Assembly: GCF_041206865.1 (NCBI RefSeq) | Contig: NZ_JBGEDP010000001.1 | Span: forward strand, 4,898,001 to 4,962,000 | DNA: 64,000 nt | Source: Mycobacterium sp. HUMS_12744610 | GTDB taxonomy: Bacteria > Actinomycetota > Actinomycetes > Mycobacteriales > Mycobacteriaceae | Direction of reading: 5' to 3' | In this document: piece after piece, positions 1 to 7,980 of the stretch | Layout: the number at the start of each line of letters is the position of its first letter | Numbering within the stretch: position 1 is the first letter of the stretch | Made by a program: the position numbers and the translations under genes | Notes under the pieces: generated by a model | What the model was told of the DNA's origin: nothing | The model's input: the letters and a program-made list of their open reading frames with translations, nothing else | Databases searched by the model: none

Positions 1-200
1 AGTCCACCGCCGAGGCGGTGGGCCGCCACTACGGGGCGCGCGCCGGCACCGGGATCCTGGACTGCTGGCTGGTGCACGACGGCGACGAGGCGCTCGTCGA
101 GGGGGTCGCGGTGCGTCCCGTGCCGCTGGTGATGACCGACCCGCGGGCCACGGCCGCCATGGTCGCCGCCGGGCTGGACCTCGCGGGCGTGCGCGCGTGA
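1..200 (+). CDS. fbiA: FbiA, C-terminal end (partial)
   Basis: This is the C-terminal part (about 65 residues) of FbiA, the transferase that joins the lactyl-phosphate-type side chain to Fo in F420 synthesis. The open frame enters from the left edge and stops at 198-200. Identification rests on the tail sequence and on the position directly before fbiB: the fbiB GTG overlaps this stop in a GTGA junction, as expected for the fbiA-fbiB operon. The catalytic part lies outside the window. Confidence 0.85.
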   Translation, partial: STAEAVGRHYGARAGTGILDCWLVHDGDEALVEGVAVRPVPLVMTDPRATAAMVAAGLDLAGVRA

Positions 201-1552
201 GCGGGCCGGGCGTCGGCGAGCACGGCACCGCGGCCGCGGTCGAGATCCTGCCAGTGCCCGGGCTCCCCGAGTTCCGCCCGGGTGACGACCTGGCCGCGGC
301 CCTCGCCGCGGCCGCGCCCTGGCTGCGCGATGGCGACGTGGTGGTGGTGACCAGCAAGGCGGTGTCCAAGTGCGAGGGCCGCCTGGTGCCGGCGCCGCGG
401 GACGCCGAGGAACGGGACCGGCTGCGGCGCCGGCTCGTCGACGACGAGGCGGTGCGCGTGCTGGCACGCAAGGGTCGCACCCTGATCACCGAGAGCCGGC
501 TGGGCCTGGTCCAGGCCGCCGCCGGCGTGGACGGGTCCAACGTCGGCCGCGACGAACTCGCGCTGCTGCCCGTCGACCCCGACGCCAGCGCCGCGGCCCT
601 GCGCGCGGGCCTGCGGGGACACCTCGGCGTGCAGGTCGCGGTGGTCGTCACCGACACGATGGGCCGGGCCTGGCGCAACGGCCAGACCGACGCGGCGATC
701 GGCGCGGCCGGTCTGGCCGTGCTGCACAACTATTCGGGCGCCGTCGACGGCCACGGCAACGAGCTGCTGGTCACCGAGGTCGCGGTCGCCGACGAGGTCG
801 CGGCCGCCGCCGACCTGGTCAAGGGCAAACTGACCGCGATGCCGGTGGCCGTGGTGCGCGGCCTGCACGTGACCGACGACGGCTCGACGGCCCGGGACCT
901 GGTGCGGCCGGGCACCGAAGACCTGTTCTGGCTGGGCACCGCCGAGGCGCTCGAGCTGGGTCGCCGGCAGGCCCAGCTGCTGCGCAGGTCGGTGCGCTCC
1001 TTCGCCGACCGGCCGGTGCCGCCCGAGCTCGTCGAGTCCGCCGTCGCCGAGGCGCTGACCGCACCTGCCCCCCACCACACCCGGCCGGTGCGGTTCGCGT
1101 GGTTGCGCACCCCGGCCACGCGGCTGCGGCTGCTGGACCGGATGAAGGACCGGTGGCGCGCCGACCTGGCCGCCGACGGCAGGCCCCCAGAGGCGATCGA
1201 GCGCCGGGTGGCCCGCGGCCGGATCCTCTACGACGCACCCGAGGTCGTCATCCCGTTCCTGGTTCCCGACGGCGCGCACACCTATTCCGACGCCGCCCGC
1301 ACCGGCGCCGAGCACACTATGTTCACGGTCGCGGTCGGGGCCGCCGTGCAGGCCCTGCTGGTGGCGCTGGCCGTGCGGGGGCTGGGCAGTTGCTGGATCG
1401 GCTCGACGATCTTCGCTGCCGACCTGGTGCGCGCCGAGCTCGGCCTGCCCGCCGACTGGGAACCGCTGGGCGCCATCGCGATCGGCTACGCGCAGGAGCC
1501 GACGGGGCCGCGCGACCCGGTTCCCGTCGCGGACCTGCTGATCGAGATATGA
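197..1552 (+). CDS. fbiB: FbiB, F420-0:gamma-glutamyl ligase / nitroreductase fusion
   Basis: This is a 451-residue bifunctional F420 biosynthesis enzyme. The N-terminal half (about residues 10-245) is a CofE-type gamma-glutamyl ligase that adds glutamates to F420-0. The C-terminal half (about 250-451) is an FMN-binding nitroreductase-like domain. Visible landmarks are [14 protein letters not shown] near residue 50, [14 protein letters not shown] near 150 and [12 protein letters not shown] near 395. The GTG start at 197 overlaps the fbiA stop, and its own stop overlaps the ATG of the mamA remnant (ATGA). Length and the two-domain order match the mycobacterial family. The gene looks intact. 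Confidence 0.95.
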   Translation: MSGPGVGEHGTAAAVEILPVPGLPEFRPGDDLAAALAAAAPWLRDGDVVVVTSKAVSKCEGRLVPAPRDAEERDRLRRRLVDDEAVRVLARKGRTLITESRLGLVQAAAGVDGSNVGRDELALLPVDPDASAAALRAGLRGHLGVQVAVVVTDTMGRAWRNGQTDAAIGAAGLAVLHNYSGAVDGHGNELLVTEVAVADEVAAAADLVKGKLTAMPVAVVRGLHVTDDGSTARDLVRPGTEDLFWLGTAEALELGRRQAQLLRRSVRSFADRPVPPELVESAVAEALTAPAPHHTRPVRFAWLRTPATRLRLLDRMKDRWRADLAADGRPPEAIERRVARGRILYDAPEVVIPFLVPDGAHTYSDAARTGAEHTMFTVAVGAAVQALLVALAVRGLGSCWIGSTIFAADLVRAELGLPADWEPLGAIAIGYAQEPTGPRDPVPVADLLIEI

Positions 1553-1895
1553 CCCCCGTGACGGCGTTCGCGGACAAGCCGGTGGCCTCGGCGGACAAGG
1601 TTCGCGGCGGCTACGACACCCCCGAACCGATGGCGCGGTTCCTGGCCCGCTTGGTCCGGGAGGCCGGGCCGCGCATCGTCGAACCGGCACCCGTCGACAC
1701 CGAGAACCTGTTCACCTGGCTGGACGCCGCCGCGCCCGGCGGCTGGGACGGCGTCGCGGGCAACCCGCCCTACATCCGGTTGGGAACTGGGCATCCGGCG
1801 AGCGCGAACCGGCGCTGGAGCTGGTGCGACGCGAGGGCCTGCGCCCGACCCGGCTGACGAAAGCGTGGGTCCCGTTCGTCGTCGCGAGCACGGCG
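1549..1895 (+). pseudogene. mamA: mamA fragment 1 (N-terminus with NPPY motif)
   Basis: This is the N-terminal piece. The ATG at 1549 opens with a recognisable methylase N-terminus (KVRGGYDTPEPMARF). After GPRIVEP the frame jumps straight to APVDTENLF, so the stretch that normally carries the SAM-binding glycine motif is missing. Motif IV (GNPPYIRLG) is present near 1765-1790. A one-base loss just after it moves the homology (ELVRREGLRPTRLTKAW) into the next frame. The piece ends at the IS3 insertion, at target GCG 1893-1895. Confidence 0.85.
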
Positions 1896-1924
1896 GAACG
1901 TGTCAAGGTCGGTGAGACAGTTTC

Positions 1925-2605
1925 TTACGCGGATTTGATGAGTGCTTCCGGGGTTGGTTGGTTGATCCAGGCGACGGTGGGCAGCTTCGGTGGAGCGGGC
2001 CGCCGGTGCCGGAATCTAGCGGGGTTAGCGGCGTAGGCCGCATCCAGCGTGGCGGCACGTTGGGCCTGGATCTCGTTTGCGGTGCCGTAGTGCACCGATG
2101 CAACGGTGTGTAGGCCCACGCCGCTGTGGCGATGCTCATGGTTGTAGTAATCGAAGAATGTCGTGCAGAAGGCGCGGGCATCTTCGATCGAGCCGAACCG
2201 GCCCGGGAACGCCGGGCAGTACTTGAGGGTCTTGAAATTAGCCTCCGAGTAGGGATTGTCGTTGGACACGTGCGGGCGGCTGTGGCTGCGGTCCACCCCC
2301 AGGTCGATCAGCAACTGGGCGACCGGCTTGGAGGTCATCGAGGTGCCGCGATCAGCGTGCAAGGCCAACTGGCCGCGGGCGATGCCGTGACGGGCCATGG
2401 TGTCGGCGATAAATGCTTTGGCCAACTCACCGTCCTCAACTTCTGCGATGATCCAGCCGACGACGTAGCGCGAGAAGATGTCGATAATCACATAGAGTTG
2501 ATAGAAGATACCCCGTTGTGGCCCTTGCAATTTCGTTATATCCCAGGACCAGACCCGGTTTGGTGCGTTAGCGATCAGCTCGGGTTTCTTGCGCGCCGGA
2601 TGGGT
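1925..2605 (-). pseudogene. IS3 transposase OrfB, C-terminal part (integrase core)
   Basis: This is the C-terminal two thirds of the IS3 OrfB transposase (rve/DDE integrase core). The catalytic residues are visible: the first Asp in WSWDITKL, the second in LHADRG, and the Glu in NPYSEANFKTLKY. Reading continues without a stop to the IS256 duplication at 2598-2605. Joined to the N-terminal part (4024-4361) after removing IS256 and one 8 bp repeat, the frame is exactly 1011 nt (336 residues). The gene was therefore intact until the IS256 insertion. Confidence 0.85.
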
Positions 2606-4023
2606 GAGCCTGTCACGATTTCTGTGTAAGTCAGAGGTGATTTGACTACGAGTTGTATTCTAGCACAATGGGATTCGCCCAGGGAATAGTCTGGCGAGTG
2701 TGTTGAGCGCCACAGTCCAGTTGTGCGTTCCAGTACCCGAATAGCCTCCTCTCTCGCTGGAGATGTTGCGCAGCCCGAGGTACAGCAACTTCATCGCGGC
2801 GTCCTTGTCCGTGAAATGACCACGGTTCTTGGTGATCTTGCGCAACTGGAAGTTGATCGACTCGATCGCATTGGTGGTGTAGACGATCTTGCGCAACTCC
2901 ACCGGATAGTCCAGGAACGGAACGAATTCCCCCCAGGCGTTGTGCCACACGTCAATTGCACCCGGATATTGGGCGCCGAATTGCTGGTCGAACTCCTTGA
3001 GTGCGAGTTCGGCTCCATCGACGGTCGGCGCACTGTAGATCGCCCGCATCGCGGTGGCGACCTTCTTGCGGTCCTTATAAGACACGAAGCGCATCGCATT
3101 CCTAATGACGTGCACGACGCAGGTCTGCACCACGGTATCGGGATAGATCGAGCGGATCGCATCAGGCAGACCGGTCAGCCCGTCGCAGCAGGCGATGAGG
3201 ATGTCGCGCACCCCGCGGTTGCGCAGGTCGATGACGACCTTCTGCCAGAACTTCGCCCCCTCGGAGTCCTGGATCCAGCAGCCCAAGGCGTGTTTGCGGC
3301 CCTCCAGATCCACGCCAATGGCCAAATAGGCGACCTTGGTGGTGATGACCCCGTTGTCGCCGATCCGCAGCCGCAGCCCATCGATGTAGAGGATCGGGTA
3401 GACCTCATCGAGCGGGCGGGCCTGCCAGGCCTTGATCTCATCGACCACCACCTCGGTGATATTGGAGATCAACTCCCGCGACACCGACGCCCCATAGACC
3501 TCCTGCAGGTGGGCTTCGATATCGCGGGTGGTCATTCCCCGTGAATACAGCGACAACACCACCGAATTGATGTTGTTGAGCCGGCGGGTCTTCTTCGGCA
3601 CAATCGCCGGCTCAAACGAGCCGTTGCGATCACGCGGCGCATCGATCTGCACCGGGCCGTTGACGGTGGTCACCGTTTTCGGCGTGGTGCCGTTGCGCGA
3701 ATTTCCCGATCCGCGTCCGGCCGGATCGCCGGCCTCATAACCCAGATGGTGGGTTAGCTCCGCATTCAGCGCCCGCTCCAGCACGGCCTTAGTCAGCTGG
3801 TTCAGCAAACCGTCCGCGCCGTCGATCGGGGTCCCGGTCTTCACCGCATCCTTAATCAACGAGTCCAGCGTCTCTTCGGTGAACATCTCGGCCAGCCGCC
3901 GCGCCGCGGTCGTCTCCTCAGCCGGCATCTGCATGGTCTTGGTCACAAAACACTCCTTCTGTCCGCCCAACGGCGGTCCGATGATGGACCACCCCGGACT
4001 TACACAGATGGAATGACACGCCC
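2606..4023 (-). mobile_element. IS256-family element, copy 1
   Basis: This is a complete 1418 bp element inserted in the orfB of the IS3 element. The ends are imperfect inverted repeats (GAGCCTGTCA..TTTCTGTGTAAGTC and GGGCGTGTCA..CATCTGTGTAAGTC). It is flanked by a perfect 8 bp duplication, GGATGGGT, at 2598-2605 and 4024-4031. It carries one transposase gene on the minus strand. The same element recurs at 7452-10570 in the other orientation, with the same encoded protein and a different duplication. Recent transposition is the simplest reading. The name (IS1245-like, IS1311-like or other) cannot be assigned without a search. Confidence 0.95.
2660..3946 (-). CDS. IS256-family (mutator type) transposase
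   Basis: This is a 428-residue DDE transposase of the IS256/mutator family. The GTG start at 3946 is preceded by AGAAGGAG at good spacing. Upstream in-frame extensions come from outside the element and are rejected. Catalytic residues are visible: Asp in LYIDGLRLR, Asp in ACCDGLTGLPDA with the downstream VVHVIRN motif, and Glu in TTNAIESINFQLRK. An RNG-type N-terminal block (SRNGTTPKTV) is also typical of the family. The gene is complete, and the element probably remains mobile. Confidence 0.95.
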   Translation of the reverse strand: MTKTMQMPAEETTAARRLAEMFTEETLDSLIKDAVKTGTPIDGADGLLNQLTKAVLERALNAELTHHLGYEAGDPAGRGSGNSRNGTTPKTVTTVNGPVQIDAPRDRNGSFEPAIVPKKTRRLNNINSVVLSLYSRGMTTRDIEAHLQEVYGASVSRELISNITEVVVDEIKAWQARPLDEVYPILYIDGLRLRIGDNGVITTKVAYLAIGVDLEGRKHALGCWIQDSEGAKFWQKVVIDLRNRGVRDILIACCDGLTGLPDAIRSIYPDTVVQTCVVHVIRNAMRFVSYKDRKKVATAMRAIYSAPTVDGAELALKEFDQQFGAQYPGAIDVWHNAWGEFVPFLDYPVELRKIVYTTNAIESINFQLRKITKNRGHFTDKDAAMKLLYLGLRNISSERGGYSGTGTHNWTVALNTLARLFPGRIPLC

Positions 4024-4361
4024 GGATGGGTGCGCTGGCGACGCCGCTCGCGGTTCTCCCCGGCAATGGCCAGTAGCCGGTACATGGTGCGAATCGAGCA
4101 CAGGTAGACACCATCATCAAGCAGTCGCGCCCACACCTGCGCCGGCGCCAGATCGCAGTACTGCTCTGAGCGCAGCACCGTCAGAATCTGCTGGCGTTCG
4201 GCCTCGGTGAGCTTATTCAGTGGCTCGGGCCGCACCCGCCGTGCCGGCCGTGGTGGTGGGTTGCGGTGGCGGTGGAGCGTGGCCCGCGATGCACCCAGCA
4301 ATTCGCACGCCCGTTTGGTGCTGGTTGCGGCCTCCAGGTCGGGCAGGTGCTCGCCGATCAC
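4024..4361 (-). pseudogene. IS3 transposase OrfB, N-terminal part (HTH)
   Basis: This is the N-terminal part of the IS3 OrfB transposase. It has an HTH-type segment (KRACELLGASRATLHRHR) and the following conserved block (SIRTMYRLLAIAGENRER). The ATG at 4361 overlaps the orfA stop as ATGA, so translation is probably coupled to orfA. The gene is cut at codon about 113 by IS256 copy 1. Its continuation is at 1925-2597. Confidence 0.85.
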
Positions 4362-4792
4362 GGCTTGGACTTCGGCTCGAAATCCGCGCTCTCGGAGAGC
4401 ATCTCCAAGAGCGCGTGTGCTTTTCCCGTGATCTCCAGCGCTAGCTTGGTCCGATCCAGCTCAGCCTGCAGTTGCGTGGTGCGCCGCCGCAGCTTGTCCA
4501 ACTCGACCTGCTCAGCGCTGCGCTTCGGCTTGCCCTTCGCCGACAAACCCTCCCGAGCACCGGCATCACGGGCCTTTCGCCATTCGGCGATATGCGAGCT
4601 GTACAGGCCTTCACGGCGCAGCAACGCACCACGCTCCGACGAGCCCACCGACAGCGCGTCGTACTCGTCGAGGATGCGGGCCTTGTACTCGGCGGTGAAC
4701 GTGCGCCGCCGCGCCCGAGCACCTGGATCGGGCACGTTGTCCACTTGGTCATTATCACTGCACCCCTCCAGGGATGCGATCGTCATAGTCAC
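4358..4792 (-). CDS. IS3 transposase OrfA
   Basis: This is a 144-residue IS3-type OrfA. It has an N-terminal helix-turn-helix (RRTFTAEYKARILDEYDAL, then EGLYSSHIAEWRKARDAG) that binds the element ends. A C-terminal coiled-coil follows (VELDKLRRRTTQLQAELDRTK), used in orfA/orfAB assembly. It sits just inside the right end of the IS3 element and is intact. Alone it is not sufficient for transposition, because orfB is interrupted. Confidence 0.85.
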   Translation of the reverse strand: MTMTIASLEGCSDNDQVDNVPDPGARARRRTFTAEYKARILDEYDALSVGSSERGALLRREGLYSSHIAEWRKARDAGAREGLSAKGKPKRSAEQVELDKLRRRTTQLQAELDRTKLALEITGKAHALLEMLSESADFEPKSKP

Positions 4793-4868
4793 GGAAAATG
4801 GTGATCCTGTCTCGCCCTGTAGCGATGATTGGCTACTGCTGCTGTCTCACTTAACCCTGTCACACAGG

Positions 4869-5000
4869 GCGGTGCTGGTCCGCGAGGGCGGACGCGTGGG
4901 CCTGGTGCTGCCGGCCGAACTGCTACAGGTCGGCTACGCCGCGCAGCTGCGCGACTTCCTGCTGCGCCGGTTCCGCGACATCACCCTGCTGACGTTGCTT
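4869..5000 (+). pseudogene. mamA: mamA fragment 2
   Basis: This is a short central piece of the methylase between the two insertions. It encodes VREGGRVGLVLPAELLQVG, then a leucine-rich stretch and RFRDITLLT. This corresponds to the methylase strand after motif IV. Homology stops at about 5000, where the sequence changes to a GCAAGTCGGCAATCTACC repeat that starts the inserted block. The methylase resumes only at 15858. Confidence 0.8.
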
Positions 5001-5024
5001 GCAAGTCGGCAATCTACCCCCTTG
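5001..5024 (+). repeat. 24 nt imperfect repeat at left edge of the inserted block
   Basis: This 24 nt sequence (core AATCTACCC) matches 15059-15082 at 21 of 24 positions in the same orientation. A shorter inverted relative (CCAATCTACCC) lies at 14957-14967. It starts exactly where mamA homology ends. It could be an attachment-type repeat or a terminal repeat of the island, but no integrase is visible. The function is unknown. Confidence 0.5.
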
Positions 5025-5057
5025 GTTGCCGCACCCACCGCCAGGCGGCCCCTATCT

Positions 5058-5288
5058 CTAGTCGACGATTCCTGATGGTGCCACCCATTCCGTGGGCTGG
5101 CCGGTGATCGTCGCTATCCGATGAAGTCAACGGTCGTAGTGCAGCACCACGAGCCGGGCACGTTCGGCAGCGGCGGCGACGAGCAGATCACCAGGCTTCA
5201 CCGTGCGGTGTAGATCTTCCACGGCCAGCGCCCCTTACACCTCGAACGCACGATCCATCACGTCCTGATCAATCGCCGCCTGTGGCAT
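5058..5288 (-). pseudogene. VapC-type PIN toxin, C-terminal remnant with two stops
   Basis: One minus-strand frame reads as the C-terminal half of a VapC toxin: DRAFEV, then a TAA stop, then KPGDLLVAAAAERA, VVLHYDR, a TGA stop, and finally ITGQPTEWVAPSGIVD ending at TAG 5058-5060. GDLLVAAAAE and LHYD are the typical C-terminal PIN blocks with the last acidic residues. The N-terminal half and any vapB partner are absent. Two internal stops show it is dead. It overlaps the 3' end of the neighbouring HTH gene by 20 nt. Confidence 0.75.
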
Positions 5289-5760
5289 CTTCGGCTCGCG
5301 GCCGGCCGGGCTTACGTGTCCACTCCTGGCCGAACTTCCGCACCGCGGCCGCGTCCCACACCGCGCCACCGCGCAGCTCCGCCAACGGCTCCGGGAACGC
5401 CCGGATGGCTCGCAGCTGGTGAACGCGCTGCCGCGAAAGACCCAACGTCTCAGCGATCTCGGCGGCTGACATCAGCTCGGGCATCGTCGGTGCCTCCGCG
5501 CGCCGGTGCCACTCGGATTCCCGAACAGCCTCCATGCCGACTGGCTCAGCCTGTACCACGTGCGCGATTTCGGCCGACATCTTCCCGACAGCCTCGAACA
5601 TGTTGAAATCGCCGGGCGCATATACGGTCACGTCCACTCCGCGCTCCGGGATACGCGCCACCGAGCCGTCCATGCACCCGAGCTCGGCCTCCCACGCATC
5701 AATGCGCTCCATCGACGGATCAACGTCGAACGTCAACGTGACCACCCAGTCTTCACTCAC
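5269..5760 (-). CDS. HTH-domain protein, putative antitoxin-like partner
   Basis: This 163-residue protein starts at GTG 5760, with a strong AAGGAGG seven bases upstream. Residues about 1-70 (DWVVTLTFDVDPSMERIDAW..) look like a small alpha/beta domain. Residues about 98-150 carry a helix-turn-helix (MSAAEIAETLGLSRQRVHQLRA) with a winged C-terminal part and a basic tail. Its start overlaps the stop of the preceding HicA-like gene by 8 nt, so the two are co-translated. The pairing of a small basic protein with an HTH partner suggests a toxin-antitoxin or similar autoregulated module. That function is inferred. Confidence 0.7.
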   Translation of the reverse strand: MSEDWVVTLTFDVDPSMERIDAWEAELGCMDGSVARIPERGVDVTVYAPGDFNMFEAVGKMSAEIAHVVQAEPVGMEAVRESEWHRRAEAPTMPELMSAAEIAETLGLSRQRVHQLRAIRAFPEPLAELRGGAVWDAAAVRKFGQEWTRKPGRPRAEDATGGD

Positions 5761-6013
5761 TAGGACCCTCCTTCCGTCGCTGTGACCGTTGTTCCTTCTT
5801 GCTCGGCGCGGGCCAAGGCAATCCGGCCTTCTTGACTGCCACCAGGACATCTGTCCGTCGACGTCGCGGGTTGCTCGGTGTCGCCGGGTAGCTGACGACG
5901 AAGTTTCCCTGCGGGTCGATGAAGCGTCGGTAACCTTTGCTGTCGATCTCGACGGTCCACTTTTGCGATTCGGCCCACTTGATGATGTCGCTGATGTCGT
6001 TGTCGCCGCCCAT
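5753..6013 (-). CDS. HicA-like small protein, putative toxin
   Basis: This 86-residue protein resembles the HicA-like (dsRBD-fold) proteins of actinobacteria and their phages: IIKWAESQKWTVEIDSKGYR, then FIDPQGNFVV, a TPSNPRRR segment and a basic tail (PSKKEQRSQRRK). The canonical HicA catalytic histidine (in a GSHH-type motif) is replaced here by KGYRRF, so nuclease activity is doubtful. ATG 6013 is chosen because AGAGG precedes it. ATG 6028 is an alternative that would suit a leaderless transcript. A perfect palindrome sits immediately upstream. Confidence 0.65.
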   Translation of the reverse strand: MGGDNDISDIIKWAESQKWTVEIDSKGYRRFIDPQGNFVVSYPATPSNPRRRRTDVLVAVKKAGLPWPAPSKKEQRSQRRKEGPSE

Positions 6014-6036
6014 GATCCTCTTATCCATTGCGATGT

Positions 6037-6051
6037 GTCAATAGTATTGAC
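6037..6051. promoter_or_regulatory. Palindromic operator candidate upstream of the HicA-like/HTH pair
   Basis: GTCAATA-G-TATTGAC is a perfect 7+1+7 inverted repeat, 23 bases upstream of the chosen start at 6013. On the minus strand it contains TACTAT, a plausible -10 hexamer, so a protein bound here would block transcription. Autoregulation by the HTH partner is an inference from position. Confidence 0.55.
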
Positions 6052-6324
6052 TAACGCGCGACAAGGTAAAGGGTTTTAGAGAAGATGTGTCTGCGCCGCA
6101 GCTGCCGCATGCGCTGGCGATCGAGCCGCCCCGAGGAGAGCTAGGCGGAACACGGATCGACGTGGCCGCAGGTCCGTCCTAGGTTTATTTGTGCGTGTGA
6201 TCACCTGAGTTGGCCCCAGTAGAGCCGTTTTTCTTCATGAATTTTGGCTCCACCTGGGCGGTGATCCGCTGCGCGGTGGGGTCAGCGTGTCGTCGCGAAT
6301 ATTGGCCCCACCCGGGATGCGATT

Positions 6325-6350
6325 TCCACGTCAATCGTCATCGACGTGGA
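6325..6350 (+). promoter_or_regulatory. Hairpin overlapping the istA ribosome binding site
   Basis: TCCACGTC and GACGTGGA form an 8 bp perfect stem with a 10 nt loop. The descending arm includes the first three bases of the GGAGG at 6348-6352 that serves ATG 6359. Folding would mask the ribosome site, a common way for insertion sequences to prevent transposase synthesis from read-through RNA. The regulatory role is inferred. Confidence 0.45.
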
Positions 6351-6358
6351 GGTTGGGA

Positions 6359-7451
6359 ATGGCACGGTCGAGGGTGGAGCTGTTCGAACAGATCAGGCGT
6401 GACAACCGGGTTGAGGAGTTGTCGATTCGGGAGTTGGCCCAGCGGCATCGGGTGCACCGGCGCACGGTGCGCCAGGCGTTGGCCTCGGCGATCCCGCCGC
6501 CGCGCAAGGCCTACGCGAGCCGGCCACGGCCGGCGATAGATCCGTATGTCGAGGTGATCGACTCCTGGCTGCTGGGCGACCGCGAGGTGCCGCCCAAGCA
6601 GCGACATACCGCACGTCGGATCTGGCAACGGCTGGTCGCCGAGCACGGCGCGCAGATGGCCGAGGTGACCGTGTCGCGCTACGTCACCCACCGCAAAAGC
6701 GAGCTGGGTCTGGACAAGGTCGAGGTGATGGTGCCCCAGACCCACGCCCCGGGGGCCGAAGCCGAGGTCGACTTCGGCGAGTTCTACGCCACCATCGCCG
6801 GGTTGTTGACCAAGGTGTGGATGTTCGTGATGCGCCTGTCGCACTCGGGCAAGGCATTCCACGTTGCTTTCGTCACCCAGGCTCAGGAGGCGTTCCTGGA
6901 AGGACACGTGCTGGCCTTCGAGCATTTCGGTGCGCTGCCCGCCAGGATCCGCTACGACAACCTCAAGCCCGCGGTGGTGCGTGTGCTGCGTGGCCGCGAC
7001 CGGGCCGAGTCCGAACGGTTCATTGCCCTGCGCAGCCACTACGGTTTCGACGGGTTCTTTTGCACCCCGGGCAAGGACGGTGCCCACGAGAAGGGCGGCG
7101 TGGAAGGCGAGATCGGCAGGTTCCGCCGTCGGCATCTGGTGCCGGTGCCCAAGGTCGCGTCGTTGGCTGAGCTCAACGACTTGATCGCCGTTGCCGATTG
7201 GGCTGATGACGCCCGGGTGATCACCGGCCGCCCGGTCACCATCGGCGCGGCGTTCGCCGCTGAATGCCCGCACCTGGCATCCCTGCCCGATGAGCGGTTC
7301 GACACCGCCCGGCTGCTGGCAGCCCGGGTGGACACCCGGGCGCGGGTCTGTGTGCGGCAGTGCTACTACTCGGTGCCGGTGCGCTATGCCGGGCGGCGGC
7401 TACCGGTGCGACTGTCGGCGAGCCGGGTCGAGGTTCTCGACGGCGCCCAAG
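6359..7451 (+). pseudogene. istA: IstA transposase (IS21), 5' part
   Basis: This is the N-terminal and catalytic part of IstA. The ATG at 6359 follows GGAGG at six bases. An N-terminal HTH (IRELAQRHRVHRRTVRQAL) is followed by the DDE core: Asp in AEVDFGEF, Asp in RIRYDNLKPAV and Glu in KGGVEGEIGRFRR. It is cut at 7451 by IS256 copy 2 and resumes at 10579. Joining the two parts gives 1551 nt, 516 residues, in frame. Any product made now would be truncated after residue 364 and continue into IS256 sequence. Confidence 0.9.
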
Positions 7452-7528
7452 GGGCGTGTCATTCCATCTGTGTAAGTCCGGGGTGGTCCATCATCGGACC
7501 GCCGTTGGGCGGACAGAAGGAGTGTTTT

Positions 7529-7980
7529 GTGACCAAGACCATGCAGATGCCGGCTGAGGAGACGACCGCGGCGCGGCGGCTGGCCGAGATGTTCACCGAA
7601 GAGACGCTGGACTCGTTGATTAAGGATGCGGTGAAGACCGGGACCCCGATCGACGGCGCGGACGGTTTGCTGAACCAGCTGACTAAGGCCGTGCTGGAGC
7701 GGGCGCTGAATGCGGAGCTAACCCACCATCTGGGCTATGAGGCCGGCGATCCGGCCGGACGCGGATCGGGAAATTCGCGCAACGGCACCACGCCGAAAAC
7801 GGTGACCACCGTCAACGGCCCGGTGCAGATCGATGCGCCGCGTGATCGCAACGGCTCGTTTGAGCCGGCGATTGTGCCGAAGAAGACCCGCCGGCTCAAC
7901 AACATCAATTCGGTGGTGTTGTCGCTGTATTCACGGGGAATGACCACCCGCGATATCGAAGCCCACCTGCAGGAGGTCTA
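7529..7980 (+). pseudogene. IS256 transposase copy 2, N-terminal part
   Basis: These are codons 1-150 of the same transposase as 2660-3946, starting at GTG 7529 after AGAAGGAG. The reading is interrupted at a glutamate-valine-tyrosine position (EVY) by the IS1380 element. The frame continues at 9682. Both parts together give 1287 nt, identical in length to copy 1. Confidence 0.9.

Larger units (their letters stand above)
1896..4868 (-). mobile_element. IS3-family element, interrupted by IS256 copy 1
   Basis: This element carries orfA-orfB on the minus strand. Terminal sequences are imperfect inverted repeats: TGTCAAGGT..GTGAGACAG on the left, and TGACAGGGTTAAGTGAGACAG read inward on the right. 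The best boundary fit leaves GCG at both sides (1893-1895 and 4869-4871), a 3 bp duplication as usual for IS3. It also makes the methylase read through when the element is removed. Without the internal IS256 and its 8 bp duplication the element is about 1547 bp. Ends are slightly uncertain because the duplication is short. Confidence 0.8.

Noticed and set aside
29..1690. Long minus-strand open frame opposite fbiB
   Set aside because: It is Pro/Arg/Gln-rich low-complexity shadow coding caused by high GC; the plus strand carries fbiB with clear motifs.
2723..3544. 273-codon plus-strand frame opposite the IS256 transposase
   Set aside because: It recurs with the IS256 copies simply because the DNA recurs; it has no motifs, and the transposase strand is convincing.
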